Below are positions 32,391-40,046 of a stretch of 64,000 bases of DNA, one piece after another. This DNA is from CAWALV01 sp963782965. GTDB taxonomy: Bacteria; Actinomycetota; Actinomycetes; Acidothermales; Acidothermaceae. Each line of letters opens with the position of its first letter. The stretch's first letter is position 1. The notes below the pieces were generated by a model. The model saw only the letters and a program-made list of their open reading frames with translations. It did no database searches and had not been told where the DNA came from. The stretch spans positions 558,001 to 622,000 of the forward strand of contig CAWALV010000006.1 in NCBI GenBank assembly GCA_963782965.1, read 5' to 3'. The translations under genes and the position numbers were made by a program.

Positions 32391-33680
32391 ATGAGTACGG
32401 GCGACCGGCCCGTTCGCCCACGGCGCAGGGCACGTCCGCCCGCGAGCGCTGACACGCCGACCGAGTCGGCCGAATCGAGCGAACCGGCCGAGCCGAGCGA
32501 ACCGGCCGAGCCGGCCGGCGCTACCAAGCGGGCCGCGTCCCGGCGCGGTCGCCGGGCCGGCCTCGTCGTCGCGGTCACCGGGGCGGCGCGGGGGCTCGGC
32601 GAGGTGCTCGTGCAGCGGCTCACCAACGCTGATGACCCGGCGGCGAGCACGGCGGTCGCAGCGAGTACTGCAACGCCGGTGAAGAAAGTCATCGCGATCG
32701 ACACCATCCGTGGCGATGCACCGAAGGCGACCTGGCGCCTCGCCGACGTCCGAGACCCGGCTCTGGCCGATCGGCTGACGGGCGTCGACGTCGTCGTGCA
32801 TCTCGCGGTGGAGTCCGCGGTCGACGCCGATACCGACGAGCGCCGGTCGATGAACGTCCGCGGGGCCGCGACCGTGCTCACCGCTGCGGCCGCTGCGGGT
32901 GTGAAGCACGTCGTGCTCGTGACCAGCGCGATGGTGTACGGCGCGCAGCCGGGCAACGCTGTCCCGCTCCCCGAAGATGCCGAGTTGAACGCGACTCCCG
33001 ATGCTGGCGTGCTCGGTGACCTGCTCGAGGTCGAACAGCTCGCGCAGCAGGCACCTCGGACCCATCCCGGGCTGGCCGTCACGGTCCTGCGGCCGGCCGC
33101 GCTCGTCGGGCCGGACACCGATACCATCGTGACGCGACATTTCGAGGCGCCCTGGCTGCTGTCCGTCAAGGGCTCGCAAACCGCGTGGCAGTTCTGTCAC
33201 GTCGACGATCTGATGTCGGCCCTCGCCGTGGTGATCACTCGCGAACCTCCAGACGACGCCGAGGTGGCCTCGCCACGGTTCCAAGCCATCGCTGTCGCCA
33301 GCGAGGGTTGGCTGTCGCAGGCCGATGTCGAGCGCATCAGCGGCAAGCGGCACATCGAGCTCCCGGCGTCGGTCGCGTTCGGCACCGCGGAACGCCTGCA
33401 CCGATTCGGCGTGACGCCGGCATCGGCGAACGACCTCCAGTTCCTGGTGCACCCGTGGGTGGTCGAGGCAGCCAAGCTGGCCGGTCACGGCTGGCGCCCG
33501 ACCTACACCAACGAGGCGGCACTCGCCGCGCTGCTGGCGCAAGCGGCGGGTCGGCTCGCGATCGGCGGGCATCGGCTCGGCCGCCGCGACGCCGCGGCAG
33601 GCGCCGCCGTCGGCGCGACCGTCGCCCTCGTCGGGACCGCCGCGCTCGTGCGCAGAGCCCGGAGGCGGCGTCGTGGGTGA
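32391..33680 (+). CDS. NAD-dependent epimerase/dehydratase-like protein with membrane anchor
   Basis: 429 residues. A low-complexity N-terminus (Glu/Pro/Ser/Ala repeats, encoded by near-identical ~24-base units at 32468-32516) precedes a Rossmann domain starting LVVAVTGAARGLGEVLVQRL (~62). Further extended-SDR features are VVVHLAVE, LVTSAMVYGAQ and VTVLRPAALVGP. The Tyr-x3-Lys of active enzymes is not evident, so catalysis is uncertain. The C-terminus ends in a hydrophobic helix and an Arg cluster (ALVRRARRRRRG), suggesting membrane attachment. It overlaps moaE by eight bases. Confidence 0.75.
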   Translation: MSTGDRPVRPRRRARPPASADTPTESAESSEPAEPSEPAEPAGATKRAASRRGRRAGLVVAVTGAARGLGEVLVQRLTNADDPAASTAVAASTATPVKKVIAIDTIRGDAPKATWRLADVRDPALADRLTGVDVVVHLAVESAVDADTDERRSMNVRGAATVLTAAAAAGVKHVVLVTSAMVYGAQPGNAVPLPEDAELNATPDAGVLGDLLEVEQLAQQAPRTHPGLAVTVLRPAALVGPDTDTIVTRHFEAPWLLSVKGSQTAWQFCHVDDLMSALAVVITREPPDDAEVASPRFQAIAVASEGWLSQADVERISGKRHIELPASVAFGTAERLHRFGVTPASANDLQFLVHPWVVEAAKLAGHGWRPTYTNEAALAALLAQAAGRLAIGGHRLGRRDAAAGAAVGATVALVGTAALVRRARRRRRG

Positions 33681-34119
33681 GCCGGCGGACGCGGTGCGCC
33701 TGGTCGACGTCCGGGCTGCTGAGTTGTCGATCGACGAGGTCTTCGCGGCGGTCAGCGGTCCATCTGTCGGCGGCGTCGCCGTCTTCGTCGGGACCGTGCG
33801 CGACGAGGACGCCGGGCGGCCGGTGCGCTCGCTCGAATACGAAGCGCATCCCGACGCGACCGCGCGCATGCGCCAAGTCGCCGAATCGGTCGCTGCCAGC
33901 CGCGACGTGATCTCAATCGCTGCCGTTCACCGCATCGGCATGCTGCAGGTCGGCGACCTCGCGGTCGTCGTGGCGGCCGCGTGCGGCCATCGACACGAAG
34001 CCTTCGCGGCGGGCCAGGAGTTGATCGACCGGATCAAGGCCGAAGTGCCGATCTGGAAGCGACAGACGTTCCTCGACGGCGACGTCGAGTGGGTGGGCAT
34101 CTCGGAGGGCTCCCACTGA
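33673..34119 (+). CDS. moaE: Molybdopterin synthase catalytic subunit MoaE
   Basis: 148 residues. MoaE with MoaD converts cyclic pyranopterin monophosphate to molybdopterin. Visible motifs are GGVAVFVGTVRDEDAGRPV, LEYEAHPDATARM, the Arg/His-containing AAVHRIGMLQVGD, VVVAAACGHRHEAFAAGQEL and the active-site Lys pair in AEVPIWKRQ. MoeZ at 6110 could recharge its MoaD partner. The GTG start lies inside the end of the upstream SDR gene, indicating coupling. Confidence 0.9.
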   Translation: MGEPADAVRLVDVRAAELSIDEVFAAVSGPSVGGVAVFVGTVRDEDAGRPVRSLEYEAHPDATARMRQVAESVAASRDVISIAAVHRIGMLQVGDLAVVVAAACGHRHEAFAAGQELIDRIKAEVPIWKRQTFLDGDVEWVGISEGSH

Positions 34120-34243
34120 CGGCTCGGCGTCTACTCTGGTCGGTGACCAACACCCAAGCTGCCGAGATCACCGGTGGCCGCGAGCGCGGTTCGGCAGCAG
34201 ATGTTGTGGAAGGCCGGCGCCGGAAGGAACCTGCGGATACGCG

Positions 34244-34465
34244 ATGACAGTGCTGTTGTGGTTGCTGATCCCGGTGACCGCATTGGTGATCGGCATCGTG
34301 CGCGTCTATTTGATGACGCGCCCCCCGAAGCCGGCCGCGATGCAGGAGACGATGGAGTCGTTCTCGCGTTTCCGGCACGCGTTGGCGACGACGAAGCCAC
34401 ACAACGCGGCCGCGCGGCGGAAGGCTCGGGGCATTCGCAACGCCCGGCGAAACCGGTCAGAGTAA
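34244..34465 (+). CDS. Small single-pass membrane protein, 73 aa
   Basis: The N-terminus is one hydrophobic helix (LLWLLIPVTALVIGIVRVYL), followed by a basic cytoplasmic tail (AARRKARGIRNARRNRSE). Similar short proteins occur between moaE and the PDZ-Lon gene in relatives. Function unknown. It probably belongs to the moaE transcript; the Shine-Dalgarno is weak. Confidence 0.65.
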   Translation: MTVLLWLLIPVTALVIGIVRVYLMTRPPKPAAMQETMESFSRFRHALATTKPHNAAARRKARGIRNARRNRSE

Positions 34466-34647
34466 CGGCAAGCGGCGCATACCGCCGTCCGCTCGAGGCC
34501 GGCGGCCGACCAATTGTCGTTCGGCTCCAGGCCTTTGACCCGGATGGCTCAAGGTGGGCTGGTCCAGCTGCCGATCTATCACACGTCATTTGCATGTGCC
34601 GGGCCCGTCGCCGCCGCCATGGGCCCCCATCGGCTAAGTGAGGGACC

Positions 34648-35298
34648 GTGGAACACGTCGTCTTCTTCCCCGCCCCGGACGGCACCCCGGCCTTCCGGCG
34701 GCTGTCGAACCTCGACGAGGCCCTGCGCTTCGTCGAGCATCTGCGAAACGTCGAGAACGTCGGTGAGGCTTCCGTACACGCGCTCACCGAGGTGCCGCTG
34801 TCCTTCAAGGCGTGGTACCGCGTCGAGGCGCCGCAGGAGGGCCAGCAGAACCCGTCCGAGCCGACGCAAGCCGGCCCGGTTCCCGCGCCGCAGGAAGTGC
34901 AGCTGCCGGCCGACCCGGTGACCGTGGGCGAAGGGCAGCCCGCCGTCAATGCATTCGCCGCACAGTCAACCGCCGTCGTCCGCGACGAGCAGTCACCCGC
35001 CGTCGTCCGCGACGAGCAGGCCGCCGAGCCGTTCGGGCCGGCACCCGCCGGTGCGCCCACGACCATCGCTGAGGCGATCGAAAGCTACGGCCAGGACCCG
35101 CGTGACGGGTCGGCGACCGGCATCGTCGTCCCGGACCAGCCGCTGGTCAACAGCGAGCAGTTCGTGATGCCGCCGGCTCCGGTCGGGTTCGCCCCGAGCC
35201 CGCAGATCCTCCCCTCAGCAGACCAGCAGCCGGCCGCGGAGCCGGAACTCGAGCACGCCGCACGGCGTGAACGCGGGATCGGGTTCTTCGCCCGCTGA
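34648..35298 (+). CDS. Hypothetical protein with Pro/Ala/Gln-rich C-terminal tail
   Basis: 216 residues starting at GTG 34648 (GAGGGA upstream). The first ~65 residues (VVFFPAPDGTPAFRRLSNLD to LSFKAWYRVE) look like a small folded domain conserved in actinobacteria; the rest is probably disordered. A tandem duplication gives two copies of the heptad AVVRDEQ. No membrane segment or catalytic motif is seen. Function unknown. Confidence 0.65.
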   Translation: MEHVVFFPAPDGTPAFRRLSNLDEALRFVEHLRNVENVGEASVHALTEVPLSFKAWYRVEAPQEGQQNPSEPTQAGPVPAPQEVQLPADPVTVGEGQPAVNAFAAQSTAVVRDEQSPAVVRDEQAAEPFGPAPAGAPTTIAEAIESYGQDPRDGSATGIVVPDQPLVNSEQFVMPPAPVGFAPSPQILPSADQQPAAEPELEHAARRERGIGFFAR

Positions 35299-35313
35299 GA
35301 CCGGCACCGACGC

Positions 35314-35353
35314 CCCGAGCCGGATAGCGCGAGCAGGCGCCGTCCGGCTCGGG
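35314..35353 (+). terminator. Hairpin after the hypothetical gene
   Basis: CCCGAGCCGGA (35314-35324) pairs with TCCGGCTCGGG (35343-35353); loop 18 bases, no T tract. It lies between the stop at 35298 and the promoter of the next gene, consistent with termination. Confidence 0.5.
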
Positions 35354-35385
35354 TCATGTCCGGCATCGGCATCCTGACGCTGCGT

Positions 35386-35401
35386 TACGCTGACCGGCAT
35401 G
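35386..35401 (+). promoter_or_regulatory. Putative leaderless -10 of the PDZ-Lon gene
   Basis: TACGCT (35386-35391) is seven bases before ATG 35399, with no Shine-Dalgarno. The sequence GACCGGC between -10 and ATG closely resembles CGCCGGC before mscR. Confidence 0.45.
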
Positions 35402-36451
35402 CGACGCCAAGCGATGACGCTCATCGTCTCGGCGATCCTGGCGATGGGGCTCGTGCTCGTCGGTTTCTTCCTGCCGGTGCCCTACGTCCGCCTCACGCCC
35501 GGCCCGGTGGACAACACGCTCGGCGCGCACGGTGGCACGCCCCTCATCGCGATTCCGGGGCACGCGACGACCCCGACCACGGGTGCGCTCTATCTGGTGA
35601 CGGTCGACGAATATGGCGGCGCGCGCAAGAACCTCTCCATCGGCTACCTGCTGCTCGGTTGGTGGCGGTCGTCGGAGGCCGTGGTGCCGCGGCGGTTGCT
35701 CTACGCGCCCTCGACGACGGCGAAACAGGCGCAGCGCGAGAGCGAGATCCAGATGGACACCTCGCAGGAGAACGCGAAGGTGGCGGCGCTGCGCTACCTC
35801 GGTTACCCGCTGAAGCCCGGTGTCGAGATCGTCGCGGTCGAGGCGTCGTCGTCCGCGAAGGACAGCATCGAACTCGGTGACGTGATCACCGGCGTCGACT
35901 CGACATCGGTGACCAACTCCGATCAGCTGGTCGCCGTCCTGAAGAAGCACCACGCGGGCGACCGCGTGGTCTTGCACGTCGACCGGGCGGGGAAGGCCGT
36001 CGACATCCCCGTCGTTCTGGGCCCACCGGCGCCTGGCGGTACGGCGCCGACGATCGGCGTGCAGGTGATGGACAGCTACACCAAGCCGTTCCAGATCGAC
36101 ATCCACCTCGGTAACGTCGGCGGCCCGAGCGCCGGGCTGGCGTTCGCGCTCGGCATCGTCGACAAGCTCAGCGACGGCCAGCTCACCGGCGGCAAGACGA
36201 TCGCCGGCACCGGTGAGATCTCCCCCGACGGTTCGATCTCCGCTATCGGCGGCGTGCGGCAGAAGATGGTGGCCGCGAAAGGCGCCGGGTCGACGATCTT
36301 TTTGCTGCCGAAGAGCAACTGCGCCGAGGCGATGAAGGGCGTGCCGCGAGGTCTGCGCCTGGTTCCCGTGACGACGCTGTCGGGTGCGGTCGGCGATCTG
36401 AAGAAGCTCGCGGCCGGCGACCCGAACGTGCCGAGCTGCCCGTCGTCCTGA
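35399..36451 (+). CDS. Membrane-anchored PDZ domain Lon-like serine protease (YlbL type)
   Basis: 350 residues. An N-terminal membrane anchor (TLIVSAILAMGLVLVGFFL) is followed by PYVRLTPGPVDNTLG, a PDZ domain (~135-205, AVEASSSAKDSIELGDVITG) and a Lon proteolytic domain. The Ser is in NVGGPSAGLAFALG and the Lys in GGVRQKMVAAKGAG, the Ser-Lys dyad of Lon. The protease domain should face the outside of the membrane. The mycobacterial neighbour Rv3194c is the same type. Substrate unknown. Confidence 0.88.
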   Translation: MRRQAMTLIVSAILAMGLVLVGFFLPVPYVRLTPGPVDNTLGAHGGTPLIAIPGHATTPTTGALYLVTVDEYGGARKNLSIGYLLLGWWRSSEAVVPRRLLYAPSTTAKQAQRESEIQMDTSQENAKVAALRYLGYPLKPGVEIVAVEASSSAKDSIELGDVITGVDSTSVTNSDQLVAVLKKHHAGDRVVLHVDRAGKAVDIPVVLGPPAPGGTAPTIGVQVMDSYTKPFQIDIHLGNVGGPSAGLAFALGIVDKLSDGQLTGGKTIAGTGEISPDGSISAIGGVRQKMVAAKGAGSTIFLLPKSNCAEAMKGVPRGLRLVPVTTLSGAVGDLKKLAAGDPNVPSCPSS

Positions 36452-36472
36452 CGGTTCGCTTCCGTCGGTGAG

Positions 36473-37090
36473 TCAGTCGGCGAAGGTTGCCGCGAGCGCG
36501 TCGGCGAGGCGCGGCACCAGGTGCTCGCCGCTGATGACGTCGTCGGGGGTGTCGCCGGTGCCACGCACCCGAAGGATCGAGGTGCGTGGGCCGCCGCGCA
36601 GCACTCCGACGACCATCCGAACCTCGCGGCGCTGCGGGTGCGAGGCGACCCACTCGATCGGGTCGACGTCGCCCGGCAACTCAGATTCGGCGGACGGCGG
36701 CAGCGCGAAGACCTCCTGAGCGAGGGCGCAGCCGGCCACGTCGGGCGACCAGCCGATGCGCGCCAGCCAGTCGTCGAGCGGCTGCCCCGGGGCCGGTGGT
36801 TCCTGCTCGACCGGCGTCAGCGACTCGTCGTCCGCCCGAACGTCGAGGCCCAGGGCCTGCGCGAGCCCGGGCTCGGCGTGGACCAGTTCCTGGGTCTTGA
36901 CCAGCGCGTACAGCCGGGTGGGCTGGTCCCATCCACCGGTGGCGAGATGGACGTCGATGTCGGCCAGCGCGGCGACCAGGCCGAACGCCTGCGGTGAGTC
37001 CGGCTCCGACGACCAGACCTGCGCGGGCGCCGTCACGGCGTCATCGAAGTCGGACGGCGCCGGGTCGGCCTCGTCATGGGCGGAACTCAT
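36473..37090 (-). CDS. PPA1309-family conserved actinobacterial protein
   Basis: 205 residues, acidic. Conserved-looking segments are ALADIDVHLATGGWDQPTRLYALV, TPVEQE, LDDWLARIGWSPDVAGCALA, VEWVA-like IEWVASHP, and LRGGPRTSILRVRG. This family is typically encoded beside the PDZ-Lon gene in actinobacteria and has no known function. ATG 37090 begins the conserved part. It is convergent with the PDZ-Lon gene, 21 bases away. Confidence 0.75.
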   Translation of the reverse strand: MSSAHDEADPAPSDFDDAVTAPAQVWSSEPDSPQAFGLVAALADIDVHLATGGWDQPTRLYALVKTQELVHAEPGLAQALGLDVRADDESLTPVEQEPPAPGQPLDDWLARIGWSPDVAGCALAQEVFALPPSAESELPGDVDPIEWVASHPQRREVRMVVGVLRGGPRTSILRVRGTGDTPDDVISGEHLVPRLADALAATFAD

Positions 37091-37209
37091 ACCTTCATGG
37101 TGCCCGACCGAGGCGCTGCGGAAGACGAGATCACCGGAACGGAGGGGCTGTGGAGCGCTGCCGTGGGATTTGTGACGCTGCACGGCCTGCCGTAAGGTGG
37201 AGACACCGA

Positions 37210-37286
37210 CGCGGGGTGGAGCAGCTCGGTAGCTCGCTGGGCTCATAACCCAGAGGTCGCAGGTTCAAATCCTGCCCCCGCTACCA
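37210..37286 (+). tRNA. Initiator tRNA-fMet (CAT)
   Basis: A complete 77-base tRNA with anticodon CAT in GGGCTCATAACCC: the three consecutive G-C pairs of the anticodon stem mark it as initiator. The first base C is unpaired with T at position 72, another initiator hallmark. The T arm GGTTCAAATCC and an encoded CCA end (37284-37286) are present. The 3' half of such genes is a common integrase target; the downstream content is accessory, but I found no second copy of the tRNA end in this window. Confidence 0.95.
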
Positions 37287-37294
37287 ACGAAATC

Positions 37295-37335
37295 GCAGGA
37301 AGGCCATGATCAACGATCATGGCCTTCCTGCTTTC
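37295..37335 (+). terminator. Intrinsic terminator of the tRNA gene
   Basis: GCAGGAAGGCCATGATC (37295-37311) pairs perfectly with GATCATGGCCTTCCTGC (37315-37331) around AAC, followed by TTTC. It starts nine bases after the tRNA CCA. Confidence 0.85.
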
Positions 37336-37345
37336 ACGGGCGGCT

Positions 37346-37433
37346 GTTAGACGTTTGCGGGCTAAGAGACCTGCGGCTGTCTAACGGTCGCCGGCCGCGG
37401 ACCCCTTGTTCTGGGCCGGCGCCCGGCCATAGT
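37346..37433 (+). promoter_or_regulatory. Candidate promoter of the phospholipase-like operon
   Basis: TTGTTC (37406-37411) and CATAGT (37428-37433) with a 16-base spacer form a plausible SigA promoter ending 40 bases before ATG 37473. A 7-bp inverted repeat GTTAGAC (37346-37352)/GTCTAAC (37379-37385) lies upstream and may be a regulator site. Confidence 0.4.
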
Positions 37434-37472
37434 CTCGGGCCCCGCTCTGCGGTCACTTATGGGGGTTTCGCG

Positions 37473-40046
37473 ATGCCTGGTCACTTCACCCATATCTATA
37501 CCGCTCGGCGCGTGAAGGACCTCCTCTTGAGCGGCGAGTTCCAAGACTGGCCCGCCGGCGTCGGGCTGCCGTATGACGCGAAGTTCTGCGGCGAGGTCAT
37601 GGACGAGTGGGAGAAGTTCACTGCGATCGGTGCGATCGGGCCAGACCTGTTCTATTTCTCCCAGGACTACAACACGAATCCAGTGGGCCAGCGCAGCGAC
37701 ATGCTCATGTTGTTGCTGGCGACCTACTTCTACTTCGACGCCGCGAAAGAGGACGACTGGGAGCCGTTGCTCATCATCCTCGACGAAGTCAACGCGACGA
37801 TGGCGGCGTTGCTGCGCTTCCTCATCAAGCTCGAGAAGATCTGGAAGAGCTTCGTCGAGACCTGGGACGCCACCATCGGACCGCTCGTCAACGCCGCGAC
37901 GAACGTGCTCGACGACCTCACCGGAGGTCTGATCAGCCAGTTCAAGGTCGCGATCGATGAACTCCAGCTCGCGCTGAAGACCATCGCCGAGGAAGAACTG
38001 CTCACCTTCAAGGACATCTTCTACGGCTTCGATACCTGCGTGAGCAAGGGCTGGTCAGAGAACGCGTTCCTGTGGAGCGACATGTCGCACTACCGGCGGA
38101 CGACGACGATGTGCCGCAACCTGGTCAAGCAGGCCGAGGCGCTGCGCACCAGCACTGATGACAAGCAGGAGGGCGAGCGCCGGTTCCGGCAGTTCCTCGC
38201 CTTCGCGCTGGGCTACATGACCCACGTCGGCACCGACACCATCGCGCACTCGTTCGTGAACGAGCAGTGCGGCGGCCCCTTCCGCGATCACCCGCAACGG
38301 CATCACCTCATCGAGAACCACATCGACGCGTGGAATTACAAGCAGAGCGGCCCCGGCGGAACCATTCCGAGCGATCCGTGGGGCGCCAACCCGATGTATC
38401 CGGAGATGAGCATGTCGGCGCTGCACTACGCCGTCCAGCTCACGCCCGAGAACCCCTACGGCGAGCAACGGCCGGCGTCGGTTCCCGACGATCACGCAGG
38501 CCGCAAGAAAGCGCTGGACGTCGACGGCGAGCTGCCCGACTGGATGTGCAACGCCGTCGTCCTGGCAATGATGGAGACGTTCGGAGACACCGATCATCCG
38601 CTGATCTTCGGTGGCAGCGACTTCCAGCAGCAGATCGACCAGGGCCTGCTGACGAACGTCGTGCAGACGATAACGGGGCACGGGCTGGACAAGCCGTTCC
38701 AGGATCTGCTCGACGGGATCGCGCCCAAGCAGACCTTCGCCGACCCCGTCCCGCATGGTTTTCCGATGCCCTGGCAGATCCAGACCATGTACCGGACGAT
38801 GATCTTCTTCTACAAGTTCTCCTTCGAGGGCAGCTGGGAACTACAGAAGCCCCGCAAGCCGGACTTCATCATCGTGCCGCCATGGTCGGACGTCGAGAAC
38901 CTGTTCCAGCCACCCGATTTCAGCGGCGTCGACAGCTCGAATCCGATCGTCGATGTGTGCGAGGCGATCGTCGCGCTCTTTGAATGGGCGGTGAAGGAAC
39001 TCGGCGCCGCGGCCCAACTGGCCGGCGACCTCATCAAGATGGCCGCGAGCCCGGGCAGTTACCTGCTGCGGCTCGGGCTTTATGAGCTGGCAATGATGAT
39101 CTGGGACGTCATCACGAAGACACACGAAGTGCTCGCCCACACCGGGTTCATGTCACCGCATGGCGAAGACAACTACGGCGACGGCGAGCTACGGCTGCCC
39201 AACGAGATCGACCTGCCCCTGATCACCCTCGGCGGCACTGCTGACGCAGCATTCCAGCAAGCACTCGCCGATGCGATCGACCCGATGGGCAATCTCGACC
39301 GTGACGCCAGTGTGTTCGGGAACGGTCACTCGGTCACCGACTACCGGTACCCGTACTATCCCGTCTTCCGCTACACCCCGCAGGATCACGAGCTGAAACA
39401 TGAGGACTGGGAGTACCACCGGCCGTGGGCGTACCCCGATACCAGCCTCATCAACGCACAAGGCGTCAACGTGCAGTTCCCCACTCCTACCGAAACCTAC
39501 GACCCGAGCCAGCCACCGCCCATTCCAAAGCCGGACGGCGGATTCCCGGGTTTGCGTCCCGGACCCTACCCGGCCGGCACGAGGCCGGACCAGGTCTTCT
39601 TCCGCACCGGAGTGCACGTCGATGCAGCGGTGCGCGCCGCCTACGAGAAGGCGCAAAACCCTGCGGCTACGGACGAACTGAACGACGCGCATCTCCTCAC
39701 GGGGCGTCTGCCGCGAAGCCCCCTCGGAGACCCGGTGCCGTTCTCGGCCTACCTGATCGGCCGGCTCGCGAACCCGACGGGGTACGACACACAGTTCAAC
39801 CTCGACAGCGACCGCGCGTTCGCGTACCTGACCTGGGACTGGATCCGCGGCTCGGAGCGTGGGTCGTCCGAAACCGGCTTTCCGTATAGCAAGCCGCTCG
39901 TTCCGCCGGCCAACGCGGACGGGTGGATCTTGGGTGAAACGCCGCTTCAGCTGCACTACGTCGACACGCCCGCGGCACCGCCGTCGCCTCGGATCAGGAA
40001 GCCACGCAAGCCGACCAACCAGCCGCCCGGCGGGAGCCCGCGATGA
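37473..40046 (+). CDS. Large zinc-dependent phospholipase C-like protein
   Basis: 857 residues. The N-terminal ~290 resemble the zinc-dependent phospholipase C/P1-nuclease fold: GHFTHIYTARRV at the start, FTAIGAIGPDLFYFSQD with Asp58, then H251-x3-D255-x3-H259 (THVGTDTIAHSF) and RHHLIENHIDAW (His277/278, Glu281, His283). These match the three-metal site in kind and order, but a ~160-residue helical insert separates the first and second metal motifs. Residues 300-857 are unassigned and end in a Pro/Lys-rich tail. No signal peptide is visible, unusual for this family. ATG 37473; the stop overlaps the next start (ATGA). Phospholipid cleavage is inferred from the fold only. Confidence 0.65.
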   Translation: MPGHFTHIYTARRVKDLLLSGEFQDWPAGVGLPYDAKFCGEVMDEWEKFTAIGAIGPDLFYFSQDYNTNPVGQRSDMLMLLLATYFYFDAAKEDDWEPLLIILDEVNATMAALLRFLIKLEKIWKSFVETWDATIGPLVNAATNVLDDLTGGLISQFKVAIDELQLALKTIAEEELLTFKDIFYGFDTCVSKGWSENAFLWSDMSHYRRTTTMCRNLVKQAEALRTSTDDKQEGERRFRQFLAFALGYMTHVGTDTIAHSFVNEQCGGPFRDHPQRHHLIENHIDAWNYKQSGPGGTIPSDPWGANPMYPEMSMSALHYAVQLTPENPYGEQRPASVPDDHAGRKKALDVDGELPDWMCNAVVLAMMETFGDTDHPLIFGGSDFQQQIDQGLLTNVVQTITGHGLDKPFQDLLDGIAPKQTFADPVPHGFPMPWQIQTMYRTMIFFYKFSFEGSWELQKPRKPDFIIVPPWSDVENLFQPPDFSGVDSSNPIVDVCEAIVALFEWAVKELGAAAQLAGDLIKMAASPGSYLLRLGLYELAMMIWDVITKTHEVLAHTGFMSPHGEDNYGDGELRLPNEIDLPLITLGGTADAAFQQALADAIDPMGNLDRDASVFGNGHSVTDYRYPYYPVFRYTPQDHELKHEDWEYHRPWAYPDTSLINAQGVNVQFPTPTETYDPSQPPPIPKPDGGFPGLRPGPYPAGTRPDQVFFRTGVHVDAAVRAAYEKAQNPAATDELNDAHLLTGRLPRSPLGDPVPFSAYLIGRLANPTGYDTQFNLDSDRAFAYLTWDWIRGSERGSSETGFPYSKPLVPPANADGWILGETPLQLHYVDTPAAPPSPRIRKPRKPTNQPPGGSPR

